Source: Acinetobacter sp. WCHAc010034 (GTDB taxonomy: Bacteria; Pseudomonadota; Gammaproteobacteria; Pseudomonadales; Moraxellaceae). From it: a stretch of 64,000 bases of DNA. The translations under genes were made by a program, and so were the position numbers. Location of the stretch: NCBI RefSeq assembly GCF_001696615.3, contig NZ_CP032279.1, positions 3,566,638 to 3,630,637 on the forward strand, in the 5' to 3' direction. Within the stretch, counting starts at the first letter, position 1. Each line of letters begins with the position of its first letter. This document shows positions 27,325 through 36,585 of the stretch, piece after piece. The notes below the pieces were generated by a model that searched no databases, was not told where the DNA came from, and was given only the letters and a program-made list of their open reading frames with translations.

Positions 27325-28779
27325 GTGCCGCTAGACGATTGGATCAAAAAAGAACCGAAGCAGTTTGAGTACTTCCATCGGCTGATGGGGTACGTGATGC
27401 TGTCTTTGGTCACGCTCGTTTACCACTACACTCAGCCGGACACGCAGTATCAAATCTATATCCCGGTTTTCCTGCTGGGCGCGCTGCTGGTTACACCCAA
27501 GCTGTCGCGCTGGCTGGTCTACCGCTACAATAATAAAGTAAAGCGCACCGTTTTATTCATTATTGATATTGTGATTATTGCGGTCATGCTGGCCGCGGTG
27601 CACTTGAATTTAGTGCTGACCTTTTTGGCGATTTTCGCTTTGCTCTACGCAGCCATCAGCAATAAAATTTCATTTCTGATGGTGTCCTTGGCCAGCCTGA
27701 TCGGCATTGTGGTTTTTTATAGTTCCACAATCTTTGTTTTCGGCTTTCATGAATACTTTGAGCCGACCAGCAGTGAGCTGACTGTTTTAGGCTTCATCTG
27801 CCTGATTACCTATTTCGGCGTCGGCAGTTTTTATCAGCGCAGCCAAGTGCAATTCATGGCGAAGAAAAAAGATCATTATTTTGATCAGATGAACCGCTAC
27901 ATGGAGTTTGCAAACCAGCTGAGTCGCTACGCGCCGCTGCAGCTTTGGCAGTCCATCATGAAAGGCGAGTCGGAAGCGAAAATTGAATACAAGCGTAAAA
28001 AACTGACTATTTTCTTTTCAGATATTCAAGGCTTTACCGAACTTTCTGAAACGCTGATCCCAGATGACTTGGCCTTCCTGCTGAATGACTACCTCAGCCA
28101 TATGACTGAAATCGCCAAGCAGTATGAAGCGACTGTTGATAAATTCATGGGTGATGCAATCCTGATTTTCTTTGGCGATCCGCACAGCCAAGGCGTAGAG
28201 CAGGACGCAAAAATCTGCCTGGAAATGGCCATGGTGATGCGCCAGCAAATGAAGCTGCTGCGCGAGCGCTGGATTAAAATGGGCTATCCGCCGCTGCATA
28301 TCCGCATGGGCATCAGTACCGGCTATTGCCACGTAGGCAACTACGGCGCTGCGCACCGCATGGCGTACACCATTGTCGGGCGCGATGCCAACTTGGCGGC
28401 TCGCCTGCAGAGCGCCGCGGAAGTCGATGAAATCCTGATTTCTGATGACACCCATCAGCTGGTGAAAAATGACTACCTATGCGCGCCGAAAGCGCCGATT
28501 TACCTGAAAGGCATTAAAGGCCCGGTGCGCACATGGCAGGTCATGGAAAAATACACCTCGAAGAAAACCGACTATCAGCGCTGGTTTGATTATGAGTATA
28601 AAGGCTTCCACTTGCTGCTGAACTTGGATGAAGTGCAGAATTTTGAATATCCTGAGCTGATTGTGGTGCTGGAAAAAATGATTAAGCGCCTGCAGACCCA
28701 GCAGAGAATGACTAACTCGGAAGGCATTGTGAAGCTGAATCTGGAAGATGAAGTGATTGTGGAAGATGTGAAGTCTTAA
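27325..28779 (+). CDS. Membrane-bound class III adenylate/guanylate cyclase
   Basis: 484 residues from a GTG at 27325 with AAGGAG (27312-27317) at 7 bases; an in-frame TTG at 27304 lies ahead of that site and is discarded. The N-terminal ~180 residues hold about six hydrophobic helices with no recognised sensor domain. The C-terminal catalytic domain (about 215-410) has FFSDIQGFTELSE with the first metal Asp, FMGDAILIFFGDP with the second, and GRDANLAARLQSAA with the transition-state Asn/Arg region. Class III cyclases make cAMP or cGMP; the Lys in the substrate-selecting position before FFSDIQG (KLTIFFSD) hints at ATP, but this is inference. It may supply cAMP to a Vfr/Crp-type regulator elsewhere. 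Confidence 0.9.
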   Translation: MPLDDWIKKEPKQFEYFHRLMGYVMLSLVTLVYHYTQPDTQYQIYIPVFLLGALLVTPKLSRWLVYRYNNKVKRTVLFIIDIVIIAVMLAAVHLNLVLTFLAIFALLYAAISNKISFLMVSLASLIGIVVFYSSTIFVFGFHEYFEPTSSELTVLGFICLITYFGVGSFYQRSQVQFMAKKKDHYFDQMNRYMEFANQLSRYAPLQLWQSIMKGESEAKIEYKRKKLTIFFSDIQGFTELSETLIPDDLAFLLNDYLSHMTEIAKQYEATVDKFMGDAILIFFGDPHSQGVEQDAKICLEMAMVMRQQMKLLRERWIKMGYPPLHIRMGISTGYCHVGNYGAAHRMAYTIVGRDANLAARLQSAAEVDEILISDDTHQLVKNDYLCAPKAPIYLKGIKGPVRTWQVMEKYTSKKTDYQRWFDYEYKGFHLLLNLDEVQNFEYPELIVVLEKMIKRLQTQQRMTNSEGIVKLNLEDEVIVEDVKS

Positions 28780-28821
28780 TGTTATTTAGCGCATTAAAAA
28801 GACCGCTGCAGAGGCTAGTGT

Positions 28822-29116
28822 TGATCAGTTAAGGAGTTTCGCTGTAAACCTCTTAACCTTTTGGGTTATTCACGGCGGAGTTTTACCGTTTTTAAATCGA
28901 ATTTTTGGAGCTCGTTTTGTTCTTTTGTTTCGCCAAAAGAACCAAAAGCATTTGTCATCCGCGAAACCTGTTCACTTTCTGCATCTAAATAATGTTGTTG
29001 CAAAAACAGTCAATTTTAAAGACCAGGTAGGTTGCGGATGACGCTTCCGCGTATCAAATAAATTCTAGAGTTAAAAAAGAAAAAGCCGGTCAATTCCTTA
29101 ATTGGCTGGCTTTTTT
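28822..29116 (+). repeat. Structured intergenic repeat, copy B, with terminal hairpin and T-run
   Basis: The second copy of the element at 22747-23036, about 266 bp, with the 9-bp hairpin (28919-28927 with 28934-28942) and the wide inverted repeat (28954-28962 with 29034-29042) both preserved. The middle between the inverted arms is the most variable part. It is followed by an 11-bp hairpin with G-T pairs (29085-29095 with 29100-29110) and six T, which probably ends the cyclase transcript. Confidence 0.88.
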
Positions 29117-29138
29117 ATACAGCGGCCTTTTTTATGAG

Positions 29139-29165
29139 CTAAGCTTCAGCTTAACTGAAGCTTAG
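29139..29165 (-). terminator. Possible terminator of the isc operon
   Basis: An 11-bp perfect stem (29139-29149 with 29155-29165) overlaps the fdx stop codon. On the minus strand it is followed within a few bases by AAAAAA rather than T, so it may act with the T-rich sequence further left or protect the 3' end. Confidence 0.55.
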
Positions 29166-29500
29166 TGATTTTCTGAAGCATGGTTGATGGTGTATTTAGG
29201 AATTTCCACTTCCAGGTCTTCATTTTCAATTTTCACTTGGCAAGACAGGCGAGAGTCCGGTTCTAAGCCCCAGGCGCGGTCCAGCAGATCCGCCTCAATA
29301 TCATCCATTTCATCTAAGCCGTCAAAGCCTTTGCGCACAATCACATGGCATGTGGTGCAGGCCTTAGACATATCACAGGCATGTTCAATTTTAATGCCGT
29401 TATTCAGCAGGCTTTGGCATAAATTGGCATTTTGCTCAACTTCAAACTCAGCGCCATTCGGGCAAATCGTTGCGTGAGGCAGTACTTTAATACGTGGCAT
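29162..29500 (-). CDS. fdx: ISC-type [2Fe-2S] ferredoxin
   Basis: 112 residues with the ferredoxin ligand pattern: Cys at about 42, 48 and 51 (HACDMSKACTTCHVIV) and a fourth near residue 87 (LSCQV). It is the electron donor of the iron-sulphur cluster assembly machinery in the cytosol. It is the last gene of the leftward isc operon, 16 bases after hscA, and the order matches E. coli iscRSUA-hscBA-fdx. An iscX gene, present after fdx in E. coli, is not found here. Confidence 0.95.
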   Translation of the reverse strand: MPRIKVLPHATICPNGAEFEVEQNANLCQSLLNNGIKIEHACDMSKACTTCHVIVRKGFDGLDEMDDIEADLLDRAWGLEPDSRLSCQVKIENEDLEVEIPKYTINHASENH

Positions 29501-29516
29501 AGTCTTTACCTATAAA

Positions 29517-31376
29517 TTAGTTTGAGTTTGACCAGTCGTCGAGCTTGGTGCCTTTCAATGCGGCATCGATGTGCTGATTCATGCGCGCGGCTGCAAAAGC
29601 GTCGCTGTGGATTTTAAGCTGCTCTACAGCATTTTCAATGGCTTTAATTTCGGCGCTTTCCAGCTGAATTTCCAGCTGCGCTTTGGCTTGATTCAGGGCA
29701 GACAGTTCCGCTGCTGATAAAAGCGGGGCATCCGCCTTTAAAGCCTGTTCCAGCGCTTCAAGTTCACGCTTCGCTTCGACTTTAGTTTCCTGCAGATGGC
29801 GCAGGGCTTTATCTTCCTCAGCGAATTTGAAACCGTCCAGCAGCAGGCGCTCAGTATCTGAATCTGACAGGCCATAAGAAGGCTTAATGTCAATTTGCGC
29901 ATGCACGCCGGAAGTGGTTTCTTTGGCGGAAACGGTCAAGAGGCCGTCTGCATCAACCTGGAATGTCACTTCAATGCGCGCTTGGCCCGCAGTCATTGGC
30001 GGAATGCCGCGCAAAACAAAGCGCCCAAGGCTGCGGCAGTGCTCGACTAAATCGCGTTCGCCTTGCACTACATGAATCAGCATGGCAGTTTGGCCGTCCT
30101 GATAAGTGGTGAATTCCTGACGGCGCGCCACTGGAATTGCGGTGTTGCGTGAAATTAAGCGCTCCACCAGACCGCCCATGGTTTCTAAGCCTAGCGAGAG
30201 CGGGGTGACATCCAGCAGCAGCGAGCCGTCTTTGGAATTGCCGATCAGCTGATTAGCGGTAATTGATGCGCCAATCGCAACCACTTCATCCGGGTTGATT
30301 GTGCAAAGCGGTTCCTGATTGAAGACCTCGCGCACGGCTTTCTGCACCGCATAAGAGCGCGTTGAGCCGCCAACCAGAACCACATTCTGAATATCATCCA
30401 GTTCAAGCTTAGCGTCGCGCATCACGCGCTTGCAGACACTGATGGTTTTGTCTAAAGCGGCTTTGATAATCGTTTCAAAGGTTGGGCGGTCTAAGGCAAG
30501 ATGCTGATCCAGAACTTTAAGCTCAACAGATTCAGCATCAGACAAGGCTTCTTTGGCTTTGCGCGCGGCGACAACAAAATGCGCAAATTCAGCATCATCC
30601 AGTGTTTCAATATTCAGCTGCTTCTTCGCCCATTTCACAATCAGGCGGTCCAGGTCATCGCCGCCCAGCGCAGTGTGCCCGCCGGTGGCAAGCACTTCAA
30701 ATACGCCTTGCGAGAAACGCAAAATCGACACGTCAAAAGTGCCGCCGCCCAAGTCATAAATCACATAGTTGCGGTCATGCGCTAAGCCGCTTTCCTGATC
30801 CAGGCCGTAAGCAACCGCAGCCGCTGTCGGCTCATTCAGCAGGCGCAGCACATTTAGGCCGGCCAGCTGCGCCGCGTCGCGGGTGGCTTGGCGCTGCGCT
30901 TCATCAAAATAGGCGGGAACGGTAATTACCGCGCCATTCACCGGGTTGCTCAGGCTCTCTTCGGCGCGGTCTTTCAGCTGCTTTAAAATTTCCGCAGAAA
31001 TCTCAACCGGAGTTTTGCGGCCTTGCGCAGTTTCAAACGCCGGCATCTGATTGTCTTCGCCAGCCAAAGCATAAGGGTGCTGGAACTTGATGTCCGCTTT
31101 GGAGCGGCCCATAAAGCGCTTAACGGAAACAATGGTATTTTTAGGGTCCGCAGTAATGAACGGTTTGGCTGCATCACCGTATTCGGTGCTGTTCTCGGCA
31201 TAATGAACTATGGACGGCAGCAATACCCGGCCATGCTGGTCATGAAGCACTTTGGCTTTTCCTGAAAGAACCGTGGCAACCAAAGAGTGAGTGGTGCCTA
31301 AATCGATGCCAATCGCAATGCGATGTTCATGCGGTGCGCTGGATTGACCTGGTTCCGCAATCTGCAAGAGAGCCAT
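29517..31376 (-). CDS. hscA: Hsc66 chaperone for iron-sulphur cluster transfer
   Basis: 619 residues of the Hsp70 family, with the ATPase-domain start [19 protein letters not shown], the [14 protein letters not shown] phosphate loop and a substrate-binding domain ending in a helical lid. Its place between hscB and fdx identifies it as HscA rather than DnaK. It uses ATP to release clusters from IscU with HscB as co-chaperone. The ATG follows AAGGATG at 8 bases. Confidence 0.96.
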   Translation of the reverse strand: MALLQIAEPGQSSAPHEHRIAIGIDLGTTHSLVATVLSGKAKVLHDQHGRVLLPSIVHYAENSTEYGDAAKPFITADPKNTIVSVKRFMGRSKADIKFQHPYALAGEDNQMPAFETAQGRKTPVEISAEILKQLKDRAEESLSNPVNGAVITVPAYFDEAQRQATRDAAQLAGLNVLRLLNEPTAAAVAYGLDQESGLAHDRNYVIYDLGGGTFDVSILRFSQGVFEVLATGGHTALGGDDLDRLIVKWAKKQLNIETLDDAEFAHFVVAARKAKEALSDAESVELKVLDQHLALDRPTFETIIKAALDKTISVCKRVMRDAKLELDDIQNVVLVGGSTRSYAVQKAVREVFNQEPLCTINPDEVVAIGASITANQLIGNSKDGSLLLDVTPLSLGLETMGGLVERLISRNTAIPVARRQEFTTYQDGQTAMLIHVVQGERDLVEHCRSLGRFVLRGIPPMTAGQARIEVTFQVDADGLLTVSAKETTSGVHAQIDIKPSYGLSDSDTERLLLDGFKFAEEDKALRHLQETKVEAKRELEALEQALKADAPLLSAAELSALNQAKAQLEIQLESAEIKAIENAVEQLKIHSDAFAAARMNQHIDAALKGTKLDDWSNSN

Positions 31377-31419
31377 TGTGTTACATCCTTAGAACTTAAA
31401 TATTTATAAACAGGTAAGA

Positions 31420-31935
31420 TTAAAAATCATCATCTAAATCAAAGCTGTCATCATCCAGCAAGCGGTCTTCAGCTTTGTCGATGTCCGCCATGACTTTGAC
31501 AAAGAAGCGCAGCTTGCGCACGGTATCGCGCGCTTCAGCCCAGTCTTCAGCAGCATAATCAATTTTGAATTCGCGCACCAGGCCTGCAATCCACTGCTGC
31601 ACTTCGGTTTTTAATGAAACCAGTTCATCCGCAGAGCCGGCTTCATCCAGCTGTTCGCGGATTTCTAAAGCGGACTGCAGGAATTCAAAGTCATTGATGG
31701 ATTGATCAAGATGGTGGTCTTGCTTTTTTAAGCTCAGCAAATAGGCCGCGCGGCTGTCAACATTAGATAAAGCCTTGAATGCTTGGTTGATTTCGCTTGA
31801 TTTAATCAAAGCTTGATCTTTGTCTTCGGCTTTATCTGGATGATATTGTTGCTGCAGCTTAAGAAATTCATTTTTTAAAGCCGCTAAATCAATATCGAGT
31901 GCTGCGGGGAGGTTGAACAGCTCAAAATGATTCAT
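31420..31935 (-). CDS. hscB: J-domain co-chaperone HscB
   Basis: 171 residues from the ATG at 31935 (MNHFELFNLP), which aligns with the E. coli start; an upstream in-frame extension of 17 codons is discarded although neither start has a clear ribosome site. The N-terminal J domain has the HPD motif in QQYHPDKAED (about residues 31-40), and the C-terminal three-helix domain binds IscU. It stimulates the HscA ATPase. It lies 43 bases upstream of hscA in the isc operon. Confidence 0.94.
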   Translation of the reverse strand: MNHFELFNLPAALDIDLAALKNEFLKLQQQYHPDKAEDKDQALIKSSEINQAFKALSNVDSRAAYLLSLKKQDHHLDQSINDFEFLQSALEIREQLDEAGSADELVSLKTEVQQWIAGLVREFKIDYAAEDWAEARDTVRKLRFFVKVMADIDKAEDRLLDDDSFDLDDDF

Positions 31936-32035
31936 GGGAGAATTGATCCGCGATTGATGTGCAAAAAAAGTATGCATTAAATGCAATTAAAACAGCGTAT
32001 TTTACACTGTTTTAATGCAAAACGGGGAATGGGCT

Positions 32036-32356
32036 TTAAACAGTGAAAGACTCGCCGCAGCCGCACTCGCCTTTTTTATTCGGGTTGTTGAATTCGAAGC
32101 CTTCATTTAAGCCGTTTTTAACGTAGTCCATCTCCATTTCATCAAGATAGACCAGGCTTTTCGGGTCGACAAAAACTTTAACGCCAAACTGTTCGAATGT
32201 TTGATCATGTTCATCAATTTCGTCAACGAACTCAAGAACATAAGCCAAACCGGAACAGCCTGAAGTTTTCACGCCAACGCGAATGCCTTCACCCTTACCG
32301 CGATTTTTTAGGTAATTGCTGATATGAGCAGCAGCATTTTCAGTTAAATGGATCAT
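32036..32356 (-). CDS. iscA: Iron-sulphur cluster assembly protein IscA
   Basis: 106 residues with the A-type carrier signature: Cys about residue 34 ([14 protein letters not shown]) and the C-terminal CGCGESF pair (about residues 98-104). It carries or delivers iron or a cluster from IscU to target proteins. It stands third from last among the biogenesis genes after iscU, 37 bases away, in the conserved ISC order. CGGAG precedes the ATG. Confidence 0.95.
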   Translation of the reverse strand: MIHLTENAAAHISNYLKNRGKGEGIRVGVKTSGCSGLAYVLEFVDEIDEHDQTFEQFGVKVFVDPKSLVYLDEMEMDYVKNGLNEGFEFNNPNKKGECGCGESFTV

Positions 32357-32393
32357 GAAAACTCCGTTATTCTTACTTCAAAACCTGAAGCAG

Positions 32394-32780
32394 TTAAGCT
32401 TTAGTTTTTTTGCTGCGATAGTCTTCAACAGCGGCTTTGATGGCGTCTTCTGCAAGCACAGAGCAGTGCACTTTTACAGGAGGCAGCGCAAGTTCAGTTG
32501 CAATGTCAATGTTCTTGATGGCTTGCGCTTCATCAAGGGTTTTGCCTTTCAGCCACTCAGTTACCAGTGAGCTGGATGCAATTGCGGAACCGCAGCCGTA
32601 AGTCTTGAAGCGCGCTTCTTCAATGACGCCATTGTCATCAACCTGAATCTGCAGGCGCATTACATCGCCGCAGGCTGGCGCGCCGACCATGCCGGTGCCA
32701 ACATTTTCAGCGTTCTTGTCTAAAACGCCAACATTACGAGGGTTTTCGTAATGATCAATTACTTTTTCGCTATAAGCCAT
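32394..32780 (-). CDS. iscU: Iron-sulphur cluster scaffold protein
   Basis: 128 residues with the three scaffold cysteines (GAPACGDVM about Cys 37, YGCGSAIASSS about Cys 63, and VHCSVLAEDAI about Cys 106) and the LPPVK motif recognised by HscA (residues 99-103). The cluster is built on this protein with sulphur from IscS. A 102-base gap with a hairpin separates it from iscS, an unusually long spacer within this operon. GGAG precedes the ATG. Confidence 0.96.
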   Translation of the reverse strand: MAYSEKVIDHYENPRNVGVLDKNAENVGTGMVGAPACGDVMRLQIQVDDNGVIEEARFKTYGCGSAIASSSLVTEWLKGKTLDEAQAIKNIDIATELALPPVKVHCSVLAEDAIKAAVEDYRSKKTKA

Positions 32781-32843
32781 GATGCTTCTCCAAACCTCGG
32801 GGTCAGCCTAATATTAATATGGGGGTGAAATTACATTTTTCAA

Positions 32844-32872
32844 TGAGATAGCCTTAGTTTAAAGCTATCTCA
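32844..32872 (-). promoter_or_regulatory. Hairpin in the iscS-iscU spacer
   Basis: A perfect 9-bp stem (TGAGATAGC with GCTATCTCA) and an 11-base loop lie in the 102-base gap between iscS and iscU. No T-run follows on the minus strand, so it is not a classic terminator; an RNA-processing or stabilising role is possible. Confidence 0.55.
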
Positions 32873-32882
32873 GCGGGATGAA

Positions 32883-34100
32883 TCAGTGCTCAGCCCATTC
32901 AACAGTAGAAAGGTCGATACCTTCTTTATACATGTCCCAAAGCGGAGAAAGTTCACGCAATTTCTCAACAGCTGCTTTAGTAATTTCAAGAACGTGGTCG
33001 ATGTCTTCTTCAGTGGTGTATTTGCCGAAGCTGAAGCGGATTGAACTGTGCGCCAGCTCATCGGTCAGGCCCAGCGCGCGCAGCACATAAGATGGCTCAA
33101 GCGTTGCGGATGTGCAGGCAGAACCTGAAGAAACCGCAGCGTCTTTAAGCGCCATCATCAGTGATTCGCCTTCAACAAAGTTGAAGCTGACATTTAAGTA
33201 GTTTGCAACGCTTTGCGTCGGGTGGCCGTTTAAGAACACCTGTTCAAGGCCTTGCAGGCCATTCCACAGCTTGTCGCGCAGCACGCGGATGCGGTCCTGT
33301 TCTGCCTGCAGATTTTTTCCAGCCAGCTCAAACGCTTCGCCCATGCCGACAATTTGATGTGTTGCCAGCGTGCCTGAACGCATGCCGCGCTCATGGCCGC
33401 CGCCATGCATTTGCGCTTTCACGCGCACGCGCGGAGAGCGGCGTACAAATAAAGCGCCAATGCCTTTAGGGCCGTAGATTTTATGAGCGGAGAAGCTCAT
33501 CAAGTCAACTTTCATTGTAGAAAGGTCAATTTCAACCTTGCCTGCAGCCTGCGCAGCATCAACATGGAAAAAGATTTTCTTAGCGCGGGTAATCTCGCCA
33601 ATCGCTGCCACATCGGTAACTGTGCCAATCTCATTGTTCACCATCATCAGGGAAACAAGGATGGTGTCTGAACGGATTGCAGCTTCAACCATTTCAGGAG
33701 TAATCAAGCCGGTTTTTTCCTGCGGCTCAATATAGGTGATTTCGAAGCCTTCTTCTTCCAGCTCGCGGCATGTATCTAAAATCGCTTTATGCTCAATTTT
33801 AGAAGTAACGATGTGCTTGCCTTTAGATGCGTAGAACTGGGCAACGCCTTTAAGCGCAAGGTTGTCAGATTCAGTCGCGCCGGAGGTCCAGACAATTTCA
33901 CGCGGGTCAGCTTTAATTAAGTTTGCGACCTGTTCGCGCGCGTATTCTACTTTTTCTTCCGCCTGCCAGCCGTAAGCGTGCGAACGCGATGCTGCATTGC
34001 CGAATGTGCCGTCAAAGGTCAGGCACTCCATCATGCGTTCTGCAACTTGAGGATCTACAGGGGTTGTTGCTGCATAATCAAGATAAATAGGACGTTTCAT
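32883..34100 (-). CDS. iscS: Cysteine desulfurase IscS
   Basis: 405 residues from the ATG at 34100 ([17 protein letters not shown]), the length of E. coli IscS (404). The pyridoxal-phosphate Lys lies in [17 protein letters not shown] and the catalytic Cys loop in [19 protein letters not shown]. It takes sulphur from cysteine for IscU and for tRNA thiolation. It begins one base after the iscR stop codon (TGA-C-ATG), indicating coupled translation; a frame extending 27 codons into iscR is discarded. Confidence 0.96.
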   Translation of the reverse strand: MKRPIYLDYAATTPVDPQVAERMMECLTFDGTFGNAASRSHAYGWQAEEKVEYAREQVANLIKADPREIVWTSGATESDNLALKGVAQFYASKGKHIVTSKIEHKAILDTCRELEEEGFEITYIEPQEKTGLITPEMVEAAIRSDTILVSLMMVNNEIGTVTDVAAIGEITRAKKIFFHVDAAQAAGKVEIDLSTMKVDLMSFSAHKIYGPKGIGALFVRRSPRVRVKAQMHGGGHERGMRSGTLATHQIVGMGEAFELAGKNLQAEQDRIRVLRDKLWNGLQGLEQVFLNGHPTQSVANYLNVSFNFVEGESLMMALKDAAVSSGSACTSATLEPSYVLRALGLTDELAHSSIRFSFGKYTTEEDIDHVLEITKAAVEKLRELSPLWDMYKEGIDLSTVEWAEH

Positions 34101-34101
34101 G

Positions 34102-34575
34102 TCAAATACCTGTAACCGATAAAAGGGCTGAATCAAAACCTGAAGAATTCTGGCGGATGGCAACGGTTTGCACATTGTCACGCGCTACAAGGTCAGCAAG
34201 GGTGATTTTTGCAAGATAATCGGCAATGTGGTGGGAGAGTTCCTGCCATAAATCATGCGTCAAGCACATCGCGCCATTCTGGCAGTTGCCTTTATGGTCG
34301 CAGCGGGTAGCATCGACGGTTTCATTTACAGCTTCAATAATTGCTAACACAGTGATTTCTTCAGCGCTCCGGGCTAAATGATAGCCGCCGTTTGCACCGC
34401 GGATACTTGAAACTAAGCCGTGGCGCTTTAATTTCGCAAATAACTGCTCAAGATAGGCAACAGAAATTGTCTGGCGCGCCGCAATTTCCGCAAGGGTGAT
34501 CGTTTGTTCAGTTGGCTGCAAAGCTAGATCAAGTAGAGCAGTCACTGCGTAGCGACCGCGAGTTGTTAAGCGCAT
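34102..34575 (-). CDS. iscR: Iron-sulphur cluster regulator IscR
   Basis: 157 residues of the Rrf2 family: N-terminal winged helix ([19 protein letters not shown]) and the cluster-binding cysteines with His ([19 protein letters not shown], the equivalents of Cys 92, 98, 104 and His 107). When it holds a [2Fe-2S] cluster it represses the isc operon through type 1 sites; one such site lies over the promoter just upstream. It is the first gene of the operon. The ATG at 34575 matches the E. coli start, with no strong ribosome site before it. Confidence 0.96.
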   Translation of the reverse strand: MRLTTRGRYAVTALLDLALQPTEQTITLAEIAARQTISVAYLEQLFAKLKRHGLVSSIRGANGGYHLARSAEEITVLAIIEAVNETVDATRCDHKGNCQNGAMCLTHDLWQELSHHIADYLAKITLADLVARDNVQTVAIRQNSSGFDSALLSVTGI

Positions 34576-34608
34576 GATTCGATACACATGATTAGACTAG
34601 ATGTGCCG

Positions 34609-34641
34609 ATTTTAAGAATCCTGACTAAAATAGTCAAGTTT
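34609..34641 (-). promoter_or_regulatory. isc operon promoter with IscR type 1 binding site
   Basis: On the minus strand TTGACT (34632-34637) and TAAAAT (34609-34614) are 17 bases apart, a near-ideal sigma-70 promoter. The 25-bp dyad at 34617-34641, with GACT and AGTC half-sites 5 bases apart, fits the published E. coli type 1 IscR consensus at nearly every fixed position and covers the -35 box and spacer. The leader to iscR would be about 27 bases. Confidence 0.88.
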
Positions 34642-34688
34642 TTTTAAGACTGTTTGTTCTGTTTTATTTTTGCAGAAAAATTATATAT

Positions 34689-35342
34689 TTAACCAATCCA
34701 AAAATTATACACTAATAACGCAGTTAAAAGAACCGTAATTATTGAAAACACTGCGTTTATCCGCTTTTGCCGGCGCTCGATGCGCTTGATGCGGTTTTTG
34801 TACTGCTTGACTTCCACTTGCAGGGTGTTGATCTTTGAGCGCTGCTGGTCAATTTTTTCCAAAAGCGGCGCAATGCGCTTTTTGGATGAGGTAATGTCCT
34901 GGTCATCCGCCGGTTCGGTCAGCCAGTGCTTCCAGTCCGCCAGCACTTTCGGCAGGCTAAATAAAGACAGCAGGTCGCGGAACTCATCCTTTAAGACCAT
35001 GTCGCCGTCTATGCGCATGGCTTTAATGCTGCGGCGGTTGCCGAAAACAAAGATTTTAATCAGATCCATCAGGGTGGTGCGGACGTCTAAATCCACCGCT
35101 TTTTCCGGCGCTTTGTCATCAAACAGCATGCCGTTTTCGGTGAACTGAACGTAAAAGTCAAAATAAGGAATATAGCTATTTATTTTTACTGCAATTTTTT
35201 CATCTACAAACTTTTTCGCCTGCAGCGCCACAACACGGTCATGCTTTAAAATAAAGCTGAACACGGTTTCCAAAACAATCAGGGTCATTGTAAGCAGCAA
35301 ATGTGGGTTTGATTGATTTTGTTTTTGTTGCGTATCACTCAT
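34689..35342 (-). CDS. UbiJ-like (SCP2-type) protein with coiled coil and C-terminal membrane anchor
   Basis: 217 residues from the ATG at 35342 (MSDTQQKQN). The middle (about residues 20-140) resembles SCP2-like domains of the UbiJ kind: a hydrophobic first helix, VDLDVRTTLMDLIKIFVFG, then MRIDGDMVLKDEFRDLL. A coiled coil (about 160-195, basic) and a single hydrophobic segment at the extreme C-terminus follow. UbiJ binds lipid quinone intermediates; whether this protein does is uncertain, since the likeness is to pattern rather than close sequence. The ubiquinone genes that normally flank ubiJ are not here. The next gene is a divergent phasin. Confidence 0.7.
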   Translation of the reverse strand: MSDTQQKQNQSNPHLLLTMTLIVLETVFSFILKHDRVVALQAKKFVDEKIAVKINSYIPYFDFYVQFTENGMLFDDKAPEKAVDLDVRTTLMDLIKIFVFGNRRSIKAMRIDGDMVLKDEFRDLLSLFSLPKVLADWKHWLTEPADDQDITSSKKRIAPLLEKIDQQRSKINTLQVEVKQYKNRIKRIERRQKRINAVFSIITVLLTALLVYNFWIG

Positions 35343-35539
35343 AAAAAAAACAATCCTTACCTGAAACAAATGAGCGTCCTGCCCGCGGGTGATTTCAGGA
35401 TTAAACCAAAAACACATGAATTAAGTTGCTTTGTAGAACAGTTTTGCAAATCTATCAAGCCTTAAGTTTGCTATTATAGTGCTAATTTGCAGATTGACGT
35501 ATAAATTTGCTCATAAAATCATGAGGAACGGTGCATTAT

Positions 35540-36013
35540 ATGGATAAAATAAACCCAGCTGAGCCGGAAGCGGCGGAACAGGATCAGTCTGAAAAACATA
35601 TAAAATCCAAGCTCCGCCATCATCCTGACCGCAAGTCCGTGCTGGATTTCCGCAAATACACCAAGCAGATTTGGCTGGCCGGTTTAGGCGCATTTTCACG
35701 CGCTGAAGAAGAAGGAAACAAGCTTTTTGATTCTTTGGTCAAAGTGGGCGAGGAGCTTGAGTCTAAAACTGCAGATATCGCAGATCAGGCTGTAGAGAAA
35801 GTCACTGAAAAAGCTAAAGAATCTGTCACCGACACCAAAGACAAAGTCGAAAAGCTGCTGGATAACGGCGTCAACCATTCTTTAAACCGCTTAGGGCTGG
35901 TGGCGGCTAAGGATTTGCAGCATCTGGAAAAAATGATTCTGCAGCTGCATGCGAAAATTGACCTTTTGGCGGAAGAGCAGCGGAAAATTCAGGCGCAATT
36001 GTCTAAAAAATAG
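35540..36013 (+). CDS. Phasin-family protein
   Basis: 157 residues from the ATG at 35540; a GTG 9 bases upstream is also possible. The phasin domain covers about residues 30-130 (YTKQIWLAGLGAFSRAEEEG), with an amphipathic, Ala/Lys/Glu-rich helix that continues to a C-terminal coiled coil. Phasins coat polyhydroxyalkanoate granules, and some act as general stress or membrane-binding proteins. No polyester synthase gene is in the window, so granule binding is not shown. It faces the UbiJ-like membrane gene across a shared promoter region. Confidence 0.85.
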   Translation: MDKINPAEPEAAEQDQSEKHIKSKLRHHPDRKSVLDFRKYTKQIWLAGLGAFSRAEEEGNKLFDSLVKVGEELESKTADIADQAVEKVTEKAKESVTDTKDKVEKLLDNGVNHSLNRLGLVAAKDLQHLEKMILQLHAKIDLLAEEQRKIQAQLSKK

Positions 36014-36086
36014 AGTTTTGTGCGCTATTATTCATTTTTTAGGGTTTTTCCCGTCATGTTTTTGCAAAAAAAGAGGTTCGGGAGTA

Positions 36087-36116
36087 TTGCGTTTCCCCCT
36101 AAAGCATTGCTATAAA
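36087..36116 (+). promoter_or_regulatory. Candidate promoter of the HU gene
   Basis: TTGCGT (36087-36092) and TATAAA (36111-36116) with an 18-base spacer lie 67 bases before the HU start codon. Confidence 0.5.
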
Positions 36117-36182
36117 GGCGCTAGGGCAATCTAAACAACTTCTTGAACCTTAAATAAACGATATTAAGAGGACGTAATTTTC

Positions 36183-36455
36183 ATGAATAAATCAGAATTA
36201 ATTGATGCTATTGCAGATAAAGGGGGTTTATCTAAGGCTGACGCAGGCAAGGCTTTAGACGCGGCGATTGCCTCTGTTACTGAAGCATTGAAAGCTGGCG
36301 ATACTGTAACTTTAGTTGGTTTCGGTACATTCAGCGTTAAAGAGCGCGCAGCGCGCACTGGCCGCAATCCGCAAACTGGCGCGGCTTTAGAAATCAAAGC
36401 AAGCAAAGTGCCAAGCTTCAAAGCGGGCAAAGGCTTGAAAGATTCTGTAGCTTAA
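36183..36455 (+). CDS. hupB: DNA-binding protein HU
   Basis: 90 residues, the exact HU length. It has the dimer core ([20 protein letters not shown]) and the DNA-clasping arm with the conserved GRNPQTG near residues 61-67, ending in [10 protein letters not shown] is an abundant nucleoid protein that bends DNA without sequence preference. The absence of a long arm extension and the next gene being ppiD, as in E. coli (hupB-ppiD), support HU-beta rather than IHF. AAGAGGACG precedes the ATG. Confidence 0.96.
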   Translation: MNKSELIDAIADKGGLSKADAGKALDAAIASVTEALKAGDTVTLVGFGTFSVKERAARTGRNPQTGAALEIKASKVPSFKAGKGLKDSVA

Positions 36456-36470
36456 ATTTATTAAGCTTAT

Positions 36471-36497
36471 AAACGCGCCATTTTTGGCGCGTTTTTT
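36471..36497 (+). terminator. Rho-independent terminator of hupB
   Basis: A perfect 10-bp stem (36471-36480 with 36485-36494), 4-base loop and T-run lie 16 bases after the stop codon. Confidence 0.93.
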
Positions 36498-36585
36498 ATT
36501 GATAAATGTGATTTAGCGCTTTAACGCATTCATTCATTGCTGGTTTTCAGTTAAAATTCTCCGCAAATAAAATATTGGATTACTT

